From Mesorhizobium sp. NZP2298 (GTDB lineage Bacteria; Pseudomonadota; Alphaproteobacteria; Rhizobiales; Rhizobiaceae), in contig NZ_CP033365.1 of the NCBI RefSeq assembly GCF_013170825.1, positions 5,592,001 to 5,656,000 of the forward strand: 64,000 bases of DNA. Reading direction: 5' to 3'. The first letter of the stretch is position 1. Each line of letters starts with the position of its first letter. Both the position numbers and the translations under genes were made by a program. Below, in pieces: positions 44,189 to 54,350 of this stretch. Below the pieces are notes generated by a model that had not been told where the DNA came from, did no database searches, and saw only the letters and a list, made by a program, of their open reading frames with translations.

Positions 44189-45307
44189 ATGATGGAACCA
44201 ATCTGGGCCGTCGGCCTGATGACCGGCACCGTGCTTGACGGCAATATCGACGTCGCGCTGATCAAGACCGATGGCGAGCGGATCGACGATTTCGGCACCT
44301 ATCGGCTGATGCCCTATCCCCAATCGATCCGCTCGCTGCTGGAAGAGACGCTGACGGCTGCACGGGCCTGGAATTTCGTCGGACCGGAACCGGCGATCTT
44401 CCGCAAGGCCGAGGAAGCGCTGACGCGTGCCCAGTCGGCAGCGGTGAAGGAATTGGTCGAGGGCTACGGCATGACGATGGCCGATATCGGTGTCGTCGGC
44501 TTCCACGGCCAGACCGTGCTGCATCGCGCGCCGCAGGTCGGACGGCTCGGCCAAACCCGGCAACTCGGCGACGGCGAGCTGATGCACGCCATTTTGGGCG
44601 CCAAGGTCGCCTATGATTTCCGTTCGGCCGACATGCGCGCCGGCGGGCAAGGCGCACCCCTGGCCGCGGCTTATCACACCGCGCTGATGCGCAGCGCCGG
44701 GGCGAGCGGCGAGGTGGCCGTGCTAAACCTCGGCGGCGTCGCCAACATCACCTGGTGGGATGGCGCAGACAATGTCGTCGCCTTCGACACCGGACCCGCC
44801 AATGCGCCGCTCAACGATTTCATCAAGTCGAAGGGGCTCGGGGAAATGGACCGCGACGGCGCACTTGGCCGGGCGGGCACGGTCGACGAAGCAAGGCTGG
44901 CCAAGCTGTTGCAGCATCCCTATCTCAGCAAGCCCTACCCCAAATCGCTGGACCGTTTCGACTTTGGCGCCGCGATGGCGGACGGCTTGAATGCAGAGGA
45001 TGGTGCCGCCCTGCTCACCGCCTTCACCGCCGGCGCCGTCGGCAAGGCGCTCGACCTCTTGCCACACCGGCCGAAAAAGCTGGTGGTCAGCGGTGGCGGC
45101 CGCCACAACCCGACGATGATGGCAATGCTCGCCAGCCGAGCCGGTGTCGAGGTGGTGCAGGCCGAAAGCCTCGGCTGGAGCGGCGATGCGGTGGAGGCCG
45201 AGTGTTTTGCCTTCCTCGCCGTGCGCGTGCTGCGCGGCCTGCCGATCAGTTTCCCGAGCACCACGGGTGCGCCGCGGCCGATGCGCGGCGGAAAGCTTGC
45301 CGGTTAA
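44189..45307 (+). CDS. anmK: anhydro-N-acetylmuramic acid kinase
   Basis: A 372-residue kinase that opens and phosphorylates 1,6-anhydro-N-acetylmuramic acid to MurNAc 6-phosphate in peptidoglycan recycling. It has [17 protein letters not shown] (family GTSxDGxD), [36 protein letters not shown] and the C-terminal [13 protein letters not shown]. Two start codons adjoin (44189, 44192); the second has the better distance from GGAG. The stop is interlocked with that of the convergent GNAT gene. No other recycling gene is nearby. Confidence 0.93.
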   Translation: MMEPIWAVGLMTGTVLDGNIDVALIKTDGERIDDFGTYRLMPYPQSIRSLLEETLTAARAWNFVGPEPAIFRKAEEALTRAQSAAVKELVEGYGMTMADIGVVGFHGQTVLHRAPQVGRLGQTRQLGDGELMHAILGAKVAYDFRSADMRAGGQGAPLAAAYHTALMRSAGASGEVAVLNLGGVANITWWDGADNVVAFDTGPANAPLNDFIKSKGLGEMDRDGALGRAGTVDEARLAKLLQHPYLSKPYPKSLDRFDFGAAMADGLNAEDGAALLTAFTAGAVGKALDLLPHRPKKLVVSGGGRHNPTMMAMLASRAGVEVVQAESLGWSGDAVEAECFAFLAVRVLRGLPISFPSTTGAPRPMRGGKLAG

Positions 45308-45726
45308 ACCAGTTTCTTCTGCAGGAAGATGCGGCTGCGGCCGACCGGAAAATCGGCCAGCGCGCCGAAGGGTTGATAGCCCTGGCGCTGATAGACCTTG
45401 TCGGCGTTCGGATTGAAGGTGTCGATCAACGCGCCATGGCAGCCGCGCGCCGCGGCTTCCTGCTCGGCAGCATCCAGCATCTTGCCGGCCATGTGCTGGC
45501 CGCGCAGCCTTTCGTCGACCCACAGCCATTGCACGTAAAGCCAGCCCCAGGCTGTGTAGCCCGAAATGCCGGCGACAACCGCGCCATCTTCATCGCGTAC
45601 GAACACAGCCAGCGCTTTCCTTTCGGATGCGCCGACATCGCCGTCGTTGAACGCCGTCAGGCGCTCGCCGAGAAAGGCCAGTTCTTCCGGCAAGGGGTTT
45701 GCCGTTGTTTCTAGGTTCGTCTTCAT
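45304..45726 (-). CDS. GNAT-family N-acetyltransferase
   Basis: A 140-residue acetyltransferase with the acetyl-CoA loop [14 protein letters not shown] (motif A, R/QxxGxG/A variant) near residue 73 and [17 protein letters not shown] near the end. The N-terminus lacks a recognisable substrate motif. It shares four bases with the end of anmK and lies 68 bases beyond the dctD stop. Substrate unknown. Confidence 0.85.
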   Translation of the reverse strand: MKTNLETTANPLPEELAFLGERLTAFNDGDVGASERKALAVFVRDEDGAVVAGISGYTAWGWLYVQWLWVDERLRGQHMAGKMLDAAEQEAAARGCHGALIDTFNPNADKVYQRQGYQPFGALADFPVGRSRIFLQKKLV

Positions 45727-45794
45727 GGTTCTTTCCGGAAAGCTCGGCTGGATGGGAGTGGAGCGTTACGAGGCGCAAGACCCTGGCGCAATGT

Positions 45795-47177
45795 CTATGT
45801 CGGCTCTCGAACAGGTTGCGGATCTCCACCATTGCGGAATTCGGATGCGGCGATGCCGTAGCGCTTGAGCTTGTCGTAGAATGTCTTGCGCGGCACGCCG
45901 AGCGCGTCGATGGCCCCGCGCACATCGCCGCCATGGTCGCGCAGCGCGTCGCGGATGAGCTGTGCCTCATATTGCCCGACCCGCTCCGGCAACGCCGCCG
46001 AGGGTTCCGGCAGCCGCACGGTCGCCTCGGCTTCGTCGTCCGGGCCGAGACCGAGCGCCACCCGGTCGGCAAAATGGGCAAGCTCGCGCACATTACCCGG
46101 CCAATCATGCGACTGGAGATGATCGCTCACCGCGACGTTCACCTTTGCGACCGGCCGGCCGAAGCGCTCCGCCGCCTTGCCGAGGAAATGCCCGAACAGC
46201 ATCGGGATATCGCCGCGCCGCTCACGCAGCGGCGGAATGCGCAGCGTCACCACGTTGAGGCGGAAATAGAGGTCCTCGCGGAAATCGCCGCGCTGGTCGG
46301 GCCGGCCGAGATCGACCTTGGTCGCCGCCACGACCCTGAGATCGAGGCGCCTGGTCTCGTTCGAGCCAAGCGGCGTGAGGCTGCGCGTCTCCAGGACCCG
46401 CAGCAGCTTGACCTGCAGGGCCGGCGGCATGGATTCGATCTCGTCGAGGAACAGCGTACCACCGCTGGAATGTTCAACGCGGCCGATCCGCCGCCGCTGC
46501 GCGCCGGTGAACGCGCCGGCCTCGTGGCCGAACAGCTCGCTTTCGATGACGGTCTCGGGCAGAGCACCGCAGTTCAACGCCACGAAGGGTTTTGCCCGAC
46601 GCCGGCCCCACCGGTGCAAGAGATCGGCCACCACTTCCTTGCCGGTTCCGGTCTCGCCTTCCACCAGCACATCGACATCCATGTCGGCGATCTGGCGCAA
46701 GGTCTCGCGCAGGCGGCGGATTGAGGGCGCTTCGCCGATCAGCGGCAGGCCGTCGGCAGCTTGGGCCGCGGCTTCACGCAGGCGCCGGTTCTCCATCACA
46801 AGCCGCCGCTTCTCGCTCGCCCGTTTCAGCGCCTCGACGAGACGATCGCCGGCATAGGGCTTTGGGATGAAATCATAGACGCCGTCTTTCAGTGCGGCCA
46901 CGGCAAGATCGACATCGCCATGCCCGGTGACCAGGATCACGGGTATGTCCGCATCGATCGCCTTGATACGATCGAACAGCTGCAGGCCGTTCATGCCCGG
47001 CATGCGGATATCGCTGACGACGACGCCATCGAAGTCCCTGTGGACGACAGCAAGCGCTGCCTCGGCGGCGTCGCGCGCGACCACCGTGAAGCCGGCGAGT
47101 TCGAGCAATTGCATGGTGGCGTGCAGCAGGTCGGCATCGTCGTCGACGAGCGCCACGAGCCCTGATCCCTCGTTCAT
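45795..47177 (-). CDS. dctD: C4-dicarboxylate sigma-54-dependent response regulator
   Basis: A 460-residue NtrC-family activator: receiver domain with phosphoacceptor Asp56 ([13 protein letters not shown]), AAA+ domain with Walker A GETGTGKE, the sigma-54 contact loop GAFTGA and Walker [10 protein letters not shown], and a C-terminal Fis-type HTH ([26 protein letters not shown]). Activated by DctB, it binds upstream of dctA and drives its sigma-54 promoter. The start overlaps the dctB stop (ATGA). The C-terminus HTH and promoter sites are both in place, so the circuit looks complete. Confidence 0.94.
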   Translation of the reverse strand: MNEGSGLVALVDDDADLLHATMQLLELAGFTVVARDAAEAALAVVHRDFDGVVVSDIRMPGMNGLQLFDRIKAIDADIPVILVTGHGDVDLAVAALKDGVYDFIPKPYAGDRLVEALKRASEKRRLVMENRRLREAAAQAADGLPLIGEAPSIRRLRETLRQIADMDVDVLVEGETGTGKEVVADLLHRWGRRRAKPFVALNCGALPETVIESELFGHEAGAFTGAQRRRIGRVEHSSGGTLFLDEIESMPPALQVKLLRVLETRSLTPLGSNETRRLDLRVVAATKVDLGRPDQRGDFREDLYFRLNVVTLRIPPLRERRGDIPMLFGHFLGKAAERFGRPVAKVNVAVSDHLQSHDWPGNVRELAHFADRVALGLGPDDEAEATVRLPEPSAALPERVGQYEAQLIRDALRDHGGDVRGAIDALGVPRKTFYDKLKRYGIAASEFRNGGDPQPVREPT

Positions 47178-48994
47178 TCAATTCGCCTTAAATCAATGGT
47201 GAAGGATGCTCCGGCGGCGCTGTCGGGATCGAGCCGCAGCGTGCCGCCCAATTCCTGGGCGATCTCCTGCGAGATCACCAGCCCGAGGCCGAGGCCCTTC
47301 TCCTTGGTGGTCTGGAACGGCATGAACAGACTGCTGGCAGTTTCCGGCCCGAGGCCGGGACCGTTGTCGCGCACAGAGATCAGCACCCTGTCGTCGCGCT
47401 CGGCAAGGTCGATCTCAATGCGGGGATCGGGCTGGTCCTTCATGGCGTCGAGTGCGTTCTGCAACAGGTTGACCAGGATCTGCTCCAGCCGGATGCGGCT
47501 TGCCATCACCATCGGCGATGCATTGCCGCGTGGCTTGACGATGGTGACGCCGGAATCGCGGATGCGCCCGGACAGCAGCGACAGGGCGCCGTCGATCGCC
47601 TCGCGCACCGGCAGCGGCGAAGCGGCGACACCGGGGCGGCGGGCGAAAGTGCGCAAGGTGCTGGTGATGGCGCCAATGCGTTCGGTCATCGAGACGATCG
47701 AGGTCAGATTGCCGCTTGCCGGTTCTGTCCTGCCGCCTTCGAGAAAGCGGCCGGCATTCTCGGCATAGGTGCGAATCGCGGCGACCGGCTGGTTGATCTC
47801 ATGCGCCACGCCCGCAGCAATCTGGCCGAGGATGGAAAGCCGGTTGGCCTGGGCGAGATCGTCGCGCAATCGGCGGACCTTGGCTTCGGCGCTCTCGCGC
47901 TCGGCGATTTCGCCGGCGAGTGCGGTGTTGGAGCGTGTCAGTTCGGCGGTTCGCGAGGATACCCGGCTTTCGAGCTCGGCATTCATGCGCGCCAGCGCCT
48001 CCTGCCGCAGCCGGCGTGTGCGGCGGCGCCTTGTGAGCACATAAGCAAGCAAGCCGGTCAGCAGGAGCCCAAGCAGCGTCGTCAGGCGCGCCGTGTTGGC
48101 GGCAGACGAGAGGGCGGCGTCCGCCGGCGTCAGCAGCCAGAGGCGCCAGCCGGGGACCGCACCGGGCAGATCCTGCACCACCTCGACGAATTGGCGCGGC
48201 TTTCCCGAACTCTCGATCGTCGCCAGGCCGTCGCCGGCGCCGCGCCGCATCGGCAGCGGTTCGAAGGCGGCATCGGCCAACTGCAGCTGCTCATGGGCAG
48301 CGGCGGCATCTTGGGCGGAGAGCGGCGCCAGCGCATGAAACCGCCATTCGGGCTGGCTGGTGGCCAGAACGACGCCGCGTTCATCGGTGACGAAAACGAG
48401 GAACCCGCTGGAGTGCCAATTGGCCTCGACACCGTCGAGTTCGACCTTCAACACCACGACGCCCAGCGGCTTGCCGTTGTCGTCGACGCGACTCGAAAGA
48501 TAGAGACCCGGCCGGCCGCTGATCGTACCCAGGCCATACTGGCTGGCGGAGCCCTTCGCCATGGCCTCGTTGAAATAGTGACGAAAATTATAATCGATGC
48601 CGACAAAGCTGGCCGGCTCGCCGGCATTGCTGGCTGATATAGCGATGCCCGCCGTGTCGATGACGTAGATGGCGGAGGCCGAGGCATCGCCGGCGATCGC
48701 CTTGAGCTTGTCGTTGAGGGCCGCTTCCTGCATGGTCCCGGCCCGGCGCAGCGCCCCGCGCACGGCATCGTCGCGAGCCAGCACCAAGGGAACCAGGCGC
48801 TGCTTCTCGATTTCGCCTGTCAGCGTTCCCGCCGCCAGCGGCAGGGCGGCAAGTGCCGTGTCGCGCAGGTCACTGGTCGCCTGGCCGGTGGCGATGCGCC
48901 CCGCGATGGCGATCGCGCCGGCCAGGATCGCAAGGGCGATAAGGACGACAAGCCAGCGGCCATCGCGCAGCCGGCCAACCGCCTCGCGCAGCAT
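47174..48994 (-). CDS. dctB: C4-dicarboxylate sensor histidine kinase
   Basis: A 606-residue membrane kinase. A first helix at about 13-33 and a second near 305-325 flank a periplasmic tandem PAS sensor that contains the DctB-like [20 protein letters not shown] and [11 protein letters not shown] coiled coil then leads to the dimerisation domain with phosphoacceptor His in [13 protein letters not shown] and the ATPase domain ([24 protein letters not shown]). It senses succinate, malate and fumarate with DctA and phosphorylates DctD. Divergent from dctA. Confidence 0.93.
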   Translation of the reverse strand: MLREAVGRLRDGRWLVVLIALAILAGAIAIAGRIATGQATSDLRDTALAALPLAAGTLTGEIEKQRLVPLVLARDDAVRGALRRAGTMQEAALNDKLKAIAGDASASAIYVIDTAGIAISASNAGEPASFVGIDYNFRHYFNEAMAKGSASQYGLGTISGRPGLYLSSRVDDNGKPLGVVVLKVELDGVEANWHSSGFLVFVTDERGVVLATSQPEWRFHALAPLSAQDAAAAHEQLQLADAAFEPLPMRRGAGDGLATIESSGKPRQFVEVVQDLPGAVPGWRLWLLTPADAALSSAANTARLTTLLGLLLTGLLAYVLTRRRRTRRLRQEALARMNAELESRVSSRTAELTRSNTALAGEIAERESAEAKVRRLRDDLAQANRLSILGQIAAGVAHEINQPVAAIRTYAENAGRFLEGGRTEPASGNLTSIVSMTERIGAITSTLRTFARRPGVAASPLPVREAIDGALSLLSGRIRDSGVTIVKPRGNASPMVMASRIRLEQILVNLLQNALDAMKDQPDPRIEIDLAERDDRVLISVRDNGPGLGPETASSLFMPFQTTKEKGLGLGLVISQEIAQELGGTLRLDPDSAAGASFTIDLRRIE

Positions 48995-49073
48995 TTCACA
49001 ACCGGCTGCGGAGCCGCTATCGGTGCCTGTCTGCGGCGTCTGCCCTCTCCTTTCCTAGAGCCCGCCACTCTAA

Positions 49074-49120
49074 TGCGAAATTCCGCCCAGGCAAACGCCT
49101 TCTGTGCGGAAATCCGCACA
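49074..49120 (+). promoter_or_regulatory. DctD upstream activator sites (two)
   Basis: TGTGCGGAAATCCGCACA at 49103-49120 is a perfect 8-2-8 palindrome that fits the known DctD site. A second, weaker copy TGCGAAATTCCGCC is at 49074-49087. The spacing of about 28 bases between centres puts them near the same helix face. They lie 70-110 bases upstream of the sigma-54 promoter. A further palindrome, GAATCCCGGGATTC (49153-49166), lies between them and the promoter; its role is unknown. Confidence 0.88.
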
Positions 49121-49182
49121 CACCTCCGACGAAGGCAGCTGAAGAACGCCCCGAATCCCGGGATTCCGGGCTTTCCCCGATC

Positions 49183-49198
49183 TGGCACGGCGCTTGCA
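49183..49198 (+). promoter_or_regulatory. sigma-54 promoter of dctA
   Basis: TGGCAC-GGCGC-TTGCA matches the -24/-12 consensus (TGGCAC N5 TTGCA) perfectly, with 88 bases from the -12 element to the dctA start. The DctD sites upstream and the divergent dctBD genes confirm it. Confidence 0.95.
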
Positions 49199-49286
49199 AA
49201 ACTCCCTCCAGCGGCGGGCGACCGGAACGCCGCGATGGGAGAAGTCACGCAGGGCGGGTTCCGTCCATCCGGCCAGGGAGAGTTCG

Positions 49287-50615
49287 ATGCACATCGCAGA
49301 CCAATCGGGCGCGGCCGCCGCGCAGCGCAAGCCCCTCTATGCCCAACTCTACGTGCAGGTGCTGGTGGCGATCACCATCGGCATCCTGCTCGGCCATTAC
49401 TATCCGTCGATCGGCGAGAGCATGAAGCCGCTCGGCGACGCCTTCATCAAGCTGGTCAAGATGATCATCGCCCCGGTCATCTTCCTGACGGTGGCGACCG
49501 GCATCGCCGGCATGAGCGACCTGCAGAAGGTCGGCCGCGTCGCCGGCAAGGCGATGCTCTACTTCCTCACCTTCTCGACGCTGGCGTTGATCATCGGCCT
49601 CATCGTGGCCAATGTCGTGCAGCCCGGCGCCGGCTTCAACATCGACCCCGCGACGCTCGACGCCTCGACCGTCAACACCTATGCCGCCAAGGCGCATGAC
49701 CAGTCGGTCACCGGCTTCCTGATGAACATCATTCCCGGCACGATCGTCGGCGCCTTCGCCGATGGCGACATATTGCAGGTGCTGTTCTTCTCGGTGCTGT
49801 TCGGCATCGCGCTGGCGCTGGTCGGCGACAGGGGCGCGCCGGTGCTCAACTTCCTGCAGGCGCTGATGGCGCCGATGTTCAAGCTGGTCAGCGTTTTGAT
49901 GAGGGCCGCCCCCATCGGCGCTTTCGGCGCCATGGCCTTCACCATCGGCAAATACGGCATCGGCTCTGTCATCAATCTCGCCATGCTGGTCGGCACATTC
50001 TACGCGACGTCGCTGCTGTTCGTGTTCGTCGTGCTGGGTGCGGTCTGCCGTTACAACGGGTTCTCCATACTGTCGCTGCTCCGCTACATCAAGGAAGAGC
50101 TGCTTTTGGTGCTGGGCACTTCCTCGTCGGAAGCCGCCCTCCCCTCGCTGATGGAGAAAATGGAGAAGGCCGGCGCCAAGCGCTCGGTGGTCGGCCTGGT
50201 CATCCCGACCGGCTATTCCTTCAACCTCGACGGCACCAACATCTACATGACGCTGGCGGCACTGTTCATCGCGCAGGCGACCAACATCCACCTGTCGATG
50301 GGCGACCAGATCCTGCTGTTGCTGGTTGCCATGCTGTCCTCGAAGGGTGCCGCAGGCATCACCGGCGCGGGCTTCATCACGCTCGCCGCGACGCTTTCGG
50401 TCGTCCCCTCCGTGCCGGTCGCCGGCATGGCGCTGATCCTCGGCGTCGACCGCTTCATGTCGGAGTGCCGGGCGCTGACCAACTTCATCGGCAACGCGGT
50501 CGCCACGCTGGTGGTGGCACGCTGGGAAGGCGAACTCGACGAGGCCAAGCTGGCGAGAGCCCTGGCTGGAACAGCCGACGACAGCCTGCCGGCGGACATC
50601 GTTCCCGCCGAGTGA
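49287..50615 (+). CDS. dctA: C4-dicarboxylate transporter
   Basis: A 442-residue sodium/proton-dicarboxylate symporter of the DAACS family that imports succinate, fumarate and malate, the main carbon supply of bacteroids. It has [21 protein letters not shown] (serine-rich re-entrant loop), [21 protein letters not shown] and [18 protein letters not shown] (second hairpin), all intact. ATG 49287 follows GGGAG. A strong terminator follows 22 bases after the stop. Confidence 0.96.
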   Translation: MHIADQSGAAAAQRKPLYAQLYVQVLVAITIGILLGHYYPSIGESMKPLGDAFIKLVKMIIAPVIFLTVATGIAGMSDLQKVGRVAGKAMLYFLTFSTLALIIGLIVANVVQPGAGFNIDPATLDASTVNTYAAKAHDQSVTGFLMNIIPGTIVGAFADGDILQVLFFSVLFGIALALVGDRGAPVLNFLQALMAPMFKLVSVLMRAAPIGAFGAMAFTIGKYGIGSVINLAMLVGTFYATSLLFVFVVLGAVCRYNGFSILSLLRYIKEELLLVLGTSSSEAALPSLMEKMEKAGAKRSVVGLVIPTGYSFNLDGTNIYMTLAALFIAQATNIHLSMGDQILLLLVAMLSSKGAAGITGAGFITLAATLSVVPSVPVAGMALILGVDRFMSECRALTNFIGNAVATLVVARWEGELDEAKLARALAGTADDSLPADIVPAE

Positions 50616-50637
50616 TCCACAGGAACGCTCGATAGCG

Positions 50638-50670
50638 AATGGCCGGAGGCATCAATGCCTCCGGCCATTT
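50638..50670 (+). terminator. Rho-independent terminator of dctA, probably bidirectional
   Basis: AATGGCCGGAGGCAT-CA-ATGCCTCCGGCCATT is a perfect 15-bp stem, followed by TTTC on the plus strand. It sits between the dctA stop and the end of the convergent ATPase gene at 50671, so it can end both transcripts. Confidence 0.9.
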
Positions 50671-51786
50671 TCATGCCTCGAAGACGTCAGGCGGCGTGCG
50701 TTCTGCCAGTGGCGCCAGCGCCTTGCCGTCGGCGGCGAACAGATGACAATGGGACGGATCGACCTGCATCGCGATTGCGCGGTGCAGCGGGGTGGTGTCG
50801 GTGCCTTCGGTCTGCACGACAAGCCTGGCCGTCTCGCCGATATCGGCATGCAGGATGGTCAGGCCGCCGAGCCGTTCGGCCAGCACCGTCTCGCCCTTGA
50901 ACTGGCCGGCATCGACGATGCGGATATGCTCCGGCCGGATGCCAAGCAACACTTCGCTGTCCGGACCAAGCTTTCCGGCCTCGACCGGAACGACCAGGCG
51001 GGGCCCGCCCGGCAGGGCAACCGCAACGCCATTCCCATCCGCCGACATGACCCGCACCGGCAGCATGTTCATCTTCGGTGAGCCGATGAAGCCGGCGACG
51101 AAGACATTGGCCGGGCGATTATAGAGATCGAGCGGAGAGCCGACTTGCTCGATCGTGCCGCCGTTGAGGACGACGATCTTGTCGGCCATGGTCATCGCCT
51201 CTGTCTGGTCGTGGGTGACATAGACGATGGTGGCTGCGAGCCGCTCGTGCAGTTGCATCAGTTCCAGCCGCATGTTGACGCGCAGTGCCGCATCAAGGTT
51301 CGACAGCGGCTCGTCGAACAGGAAGACTTTCGGCTGGCGCACGATGGCGCGACCGATGGCGACGCGCTGGCGCTGGCCGCCGGACAATTCCTTGGGCCGC
51401 CGGTCGAGCAGATGCGACAGCTGCAGCACGTCGGCCGCGGCCTTGACCTTGGCGTCTCGCTCGGCCACCGGCAGGCCGGCGATCTTCAGCGCGAAGCCCA
51501 TGTTCTCCGCCACCGTCATATGCGGATAGAGCGCGTAGGACTGGAACACCATGGCAAGGCCGCGCTCGGACGGATCGACCTCGTTGATGCGCGCGCCATC
51601 GAGCATAAGCTCGCCCGCGGTGATCTTCTCCAGGCCCGCGATCATGCGCAGCAGCGTCGACTTCCCGCAGCCGGACGGGCCGACGAAGACGACGAATTCG
51701 CGGTCGCCGACGTCGAGGTCGACGCCCTTGATGACCTCGGCATTGCCGTAGGACTTGCGCACGCCCCGCAGCTTGAGCTCAGCCAT
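50671..51786 (-). CDS. sugar ABC transporter ATP-binding protein (UgpC/MsmK type)
   Basis: A 371-residue CUT1 ATPase with intact GPSGCGKST, Q-loop MVFQSYALYPHMT, signature LSGGQRQRVAIGRA, Walker B VFLFDEPLSNLDA, VTHDQTEAMT, and a C-terminal TOBE domain. ATG 51786 is the family start; the frame is open further upstream inside the ROK gene. It is the last gene of the long operon and overlaps the ROK gene by eight bases. It energises the permeases at 57083 and 57916. Confidence 0.93.
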   Translation of the reverse strand: MAELKLRGVRKSYGNAEVIKGVDLDVGDREFVVFVGPSGCGKSTLLRMIAGLEKITAGELMLDGARINEVDPSERGLAMVFQSYALYPHMTVAENMGFALKIAGLPVAERDAKVKAAADVLQLSHLLDRRPKELSGGQRQRVAIGRAIVRQPKVFLFDEPLSNLDAALRVNMRLELMQLHERLAATIVYVTHDQTEAMTMADKIVVLNGGTIEQVGSPLDLYNRPANVFVAGFIGSPKMNMLPVRVMSADGNGVAVALPGGPRLVVPVEAGKLGPDSEVLLGIRPEHIRIVDAGQFKGETVLAERLGGLTILHADIGETARLVVQTEGTDTTPLHRAIAMQVDPSHCHLFAADGKALAPLAERTPPDVFEA

Positions 51787-52801
51787 TGAAGTCCCTCCTC
51801 TTGTCCGGGTAGGTGCTTGGACCGACAGGCATGCGGGCCGCCAACGCACCCAAATCATCAAACAGCACAAGGCTGGCGGCGCCGACCAGCCCGGCATGGC
51901 GGCCAAGCTGCGCCTGGACGACCGGCACGTCGCGATAGGCGCGCATGGCGCGCTGCCGGATGGTCGCCTCGATGACCGGATGCATCAGGTCGAGGCCATT
52001 GGCGATGCCGCCGCCGACGACCAGCACGTCGGGCGAGTAGAGATGCAAGAGATTGGTGAAGCCGACGCCCAGCCAGCGCGCCTCCTCCTCGAGCAGGGCC
52101 AAGGCGAGATCGTCCTGCAGCCGCGCGGCCTCGACCACGTGGCGGCCCGTGACCTCGCCGTTGGCCGAGAGGCGGCGCAGCGTCGAGCCGTCAAAGGCTG
52201 ATGTCGCGGCGTTGGCGCGGCGGCCAAGTGCCGTGCCCGAGGCGATGGCCTCGAAGCAGCCGACGACGCCGCAGACGCAGCGCTCGCCCTCATTGGTGAT
52301 GGTCATATGGCCGATCTCGGCGGCCAGCCCTCGGCGGCCATGGAGGATTCGTCCGTCGGCAACGACGCCGCCGCCAATGCCGGTCGAGACCGTGACGAAG
52401 ACGAGCGAGCGGGCGCCATGGCCGGCACCGAAGCGCCATTCGCCAAGGGCCGCCGCGTTGGCGTCGTTCTCCAGCCGCACCGGCAGGCCGAGCCGGCGTT
52501 CAAGGATATCGGCCAGCGGCACATCCTGCCAGCCGGCAAGCGTTGGCGGCCCAACGGCAATGCCGGCCAGCGGATCGAGCGGTCCAGGCGCGCCGACGCC
52601 GACGCCGACAATGGCGAGCCCCGGCGCTTCGGCGTGAACCGTCGCTGCCAGTGCCTCGATCTGGCCGATCACCACATCGGGTCCGGCCTGCGCCTGCGTC
52701 GGCACGGCGGCAAAGGCCAGGATCTTGCCGTCACGGTCGACCAGGGCGGCCCGAAGCTCGGTGCCGCCAAGATCGATCGCAAGGGCGGCTTCAGTGCTCA
52801 T
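51779..52801 (-). CDS. ROK-family sugar kinase
   Basis: A 340-residue ROK kinase: ATP motif AIDLGGTELRAALVD at the start, catalytic Asp in LENDANAAALGEW, GTGIGG, and the zinc motif CVCGVVGCFE preceded by EIGHMTI. There is no N-terminal HTH, so it is a kinase and not a NagC-like repressor. Glucose, allose, fructose or N-acetylmannosamine are typical substrates. With the Rpe-like gene overlapping by four bases, an AlsK-type allose or related hexose kinase role is possible. Confidence 0.88.
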   Translation of the reverse strand: MSTEAALAIDLGGTELRAALVDRDGKILAFAAVPTQAQAGPDVVIGQIEALAATVHAEAPGLAIVGVGVGAPGPLDPLAGIAVGPPTLAGWQDVPLADILERRLGLPVRLENDANAAALGEWRFGAGHGARSLVFVTVSTGIGGGVVADGRILHGRRGLAAEIGHMTITNEGERCVCGVVGCFEAIASGTALGRRANAATSAFDGSTLRRLSANGEVTGRHVVEAARLQDDLALALLEEEARWLGVGFTNLLHLYSPDVLVVGGGIANGLDLMHPVIEATIRQRAMRAYRDVPVVQAQLGRHAGLVGAASLVLFDDLGALAARMPVGPSTYPDKRRDFNG

Positions 52802-53520
52802 GCCGCGACCTTCAGCCCATGCAGCCAGCCGATGCGGCCGGCCAGATCCTTGTCGCCAAAGGCGAGCGAACCGAGCACCACGGTCTCGGCGCCGGCGGCA
52901 CGCAGCTGCGGCACGGTCTCGTGGCGGATGCCGCCATCGGCGGCGAGAACGACGGCAGCCTCGCGACCAGCCTCTCGCAGGATGGCGCGGGCAGCACCCA
53001 GCCTGTCGCAGGCTGTCTCCGACAGGCCCTGGCCCTTGACACCGATCGCGGTGCCCAGCAGCGTGACGAAGGCGACCTCCGAGACGAAAGGCTTTACCGC
53101 CTCGACCGCCGTCTCCAGCCTCAGCACGACGCCGGCTTCGGCGCCGAGCTCACGGGCCAGTCGAACGGCCCGCAATCCCGCTTCGCCGTTTTCGGCATGG
53201 ACGCTGATCATGTCGGCGCCGGCCTCGATGAACTGGCGCGTCTGGGCTTCGACGATTGCCGCATCGACCATCAGATGGACGTGGATGGGTTTGGCCGTCA
53301 GGCCGGCGATGCGGGCGACGAGATCGGGGAAGAACAGGAAGGACGGGGCGAAGTGGCCGTCCGCCACATCGATGTGATGCAGATCGACATAGGGCTCGAT
53401 GCGCTTCAAGTCGCTCTCGAAATTGGCGAGGTTGGCCGACCAGAGCGAGAATTCGGCGATCAAGCGATCGCGCGGCAATGCGGCGATGGCGGCCGGGCCT
53501 GACAGGGGCTTTGAAGTCAT
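52798..53520 (-). CDS. ribulose-phosphate 3-epimerase-family protein (AlsE-like)
   Basis: A 240-residue TIM barrel of the Rpe/AlsE family: the first catalytic/metal segments read LHHIDVADGHFAPSF and IHVHLMVDA, and the phosphate-binding C-terminal segment VLAADGGIRHETV and VVLGSLAF. The canonical D..DGxFVPN and hLMV motifs are conserved. Such enzymes epimerise C3 of ketose phosphates (ribulose 5-phosphate or allulose 6-phosphate). Overlaps the ROK kinase gene, suggesting a kinase-epimerase sequence. Confidence 0.88.
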   Translation of the reverse strand: MTSKPLSGPAAIAALPRDRLIAEFSLWSANLANFESDLKRIEPYVDLHHIDVADGHFAPSFLFFPDLVARIAGLTAKPIHVHLMVDAAIVEAQTRQFIEAGADMISVHAENGEAGLRAVRLARELGAEAGVVLRLETAVEAVKPFVSEVAFVTLLGTAIGVKGQGLSETACDRLGAARAILREAGREAAVVLAADGGIRHETVPQLRAAGAETVVLGSLAFGDKDLAGRIGWLHGLKVAA

Positions 53521-54350
53521 GATTGGTCCTGGTTGTTGAAATGTCTGTCGAGAAAGCCGCCGATGGCGGCGCGGATTTCGGCGAAATGGCGATCTTTGTC
53601 GGAGGCCTTTGGCGTGACCTCGGCGAAGACCGCATTGGGGATGGTCTGGGCGAGCTCACGGGCGGTGGCCAAGGGATGGACGAGGTCGATGCCGCTGCCG
53701 ATGATGAGCGTGGGTATTGCGAGGCTGGCGGCTTGCGCCCGCGTCACGCCGGGCCCGTCATTGGCGATCGCCTGCATGACCTCGGCAAAGACATCAGCGT
53801 TTTCGCGCTGGAAGAAGCCGAGCAGCGAGGCGAGATTGTCCGGCGCCTCCGTGCGAAAATGGGCTGATGTCGCGGAGGACGCGAAGGCGTCTCGGGCCTC
53901 AGCCAGTGGAAGCCGGCGGATGAGTTCCGCCACTTCCGTGTAAGGGCGCATGTTTTGCGGCGCCGCGGCGAAGGCCCAGGCGGGACGCACCAGCACCAGC
54001 CCAAGCACGCGGTCCTGGTGGTAGGCGGCAAGCCGCAACGCGATCGCCGCCCCCATCGAGATGCCACCGGCGATGAAGCGGTCGAGCCCGGCCGCATCGG
54101 CGGCGGCCAACACGTCATCGGCGAACATCGCGATCGAGAATGGACGCTTGCTGCCGGCGCCAGAAGCGCCCTGCGCGCGGCATTCGACGGTGAGCCGGCG
54201 GCGCAACACGCTATCGGGAAAATTCTGCGCCACCTGCACTTCATCGCCACCAAGACCATGCTGGAAGACGACGGGAAGCCTGCCCTGCCCCGTGTCGAAG
54301 ACATGAAGGGCGGCATCGTCGCGACGCATGACCGTCGGCGCGGCGCTCAT
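53517..54350 (-). CDS. alpha/beta hydrolase
   Basis: A 277-residue alpha/beta hydrolase with oxyanion motif FQHGLGGDEV, nucleophile elbow GGISMG (Ser), and a C-terminal Asp/His region (IIGSGIDLVHPL; SDKDRHFAEIRAAI). No signal peptide. In this operon of sugar-oxidising and isomerising enzymes it may open a lactone or cleave an ester or glycoside-derived product; nothing in the sequence fixes the substrate. Overlaps both neighbours. Confidence 0.87.
   Translation of the reverse strand: MSAAPTVMRRDDAALHVFDTGQGRLPVVFQHGLGGDEVQVAQNFPDSVLRRRLTVECRAQGASGAGSKRPFSIAMFADDVLAAADAAGLDRFIAGGISMGAAIALRLAAYHQDRVLGLVLVRPAWAFAAAPQNMRPYTEVAELIRRLPLAEARDAFASSATSAHFRTEAPDNLASLLGFFQRENADVFAEVMQAIANDGPGVTRAQAASLAIPTLIIGSGIDLVHPLATARELAQTIPNAVFAEVTPKASDKDRHFAEIRAAIGGFLDRHFNNQDQS

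Noticed and set aside
42245..44677. Open frame of 810 codons on the minus strand
   Set aside because: Antisense to the glutamine-synthetase-like gene and anmK; explained by high GC at third positions.
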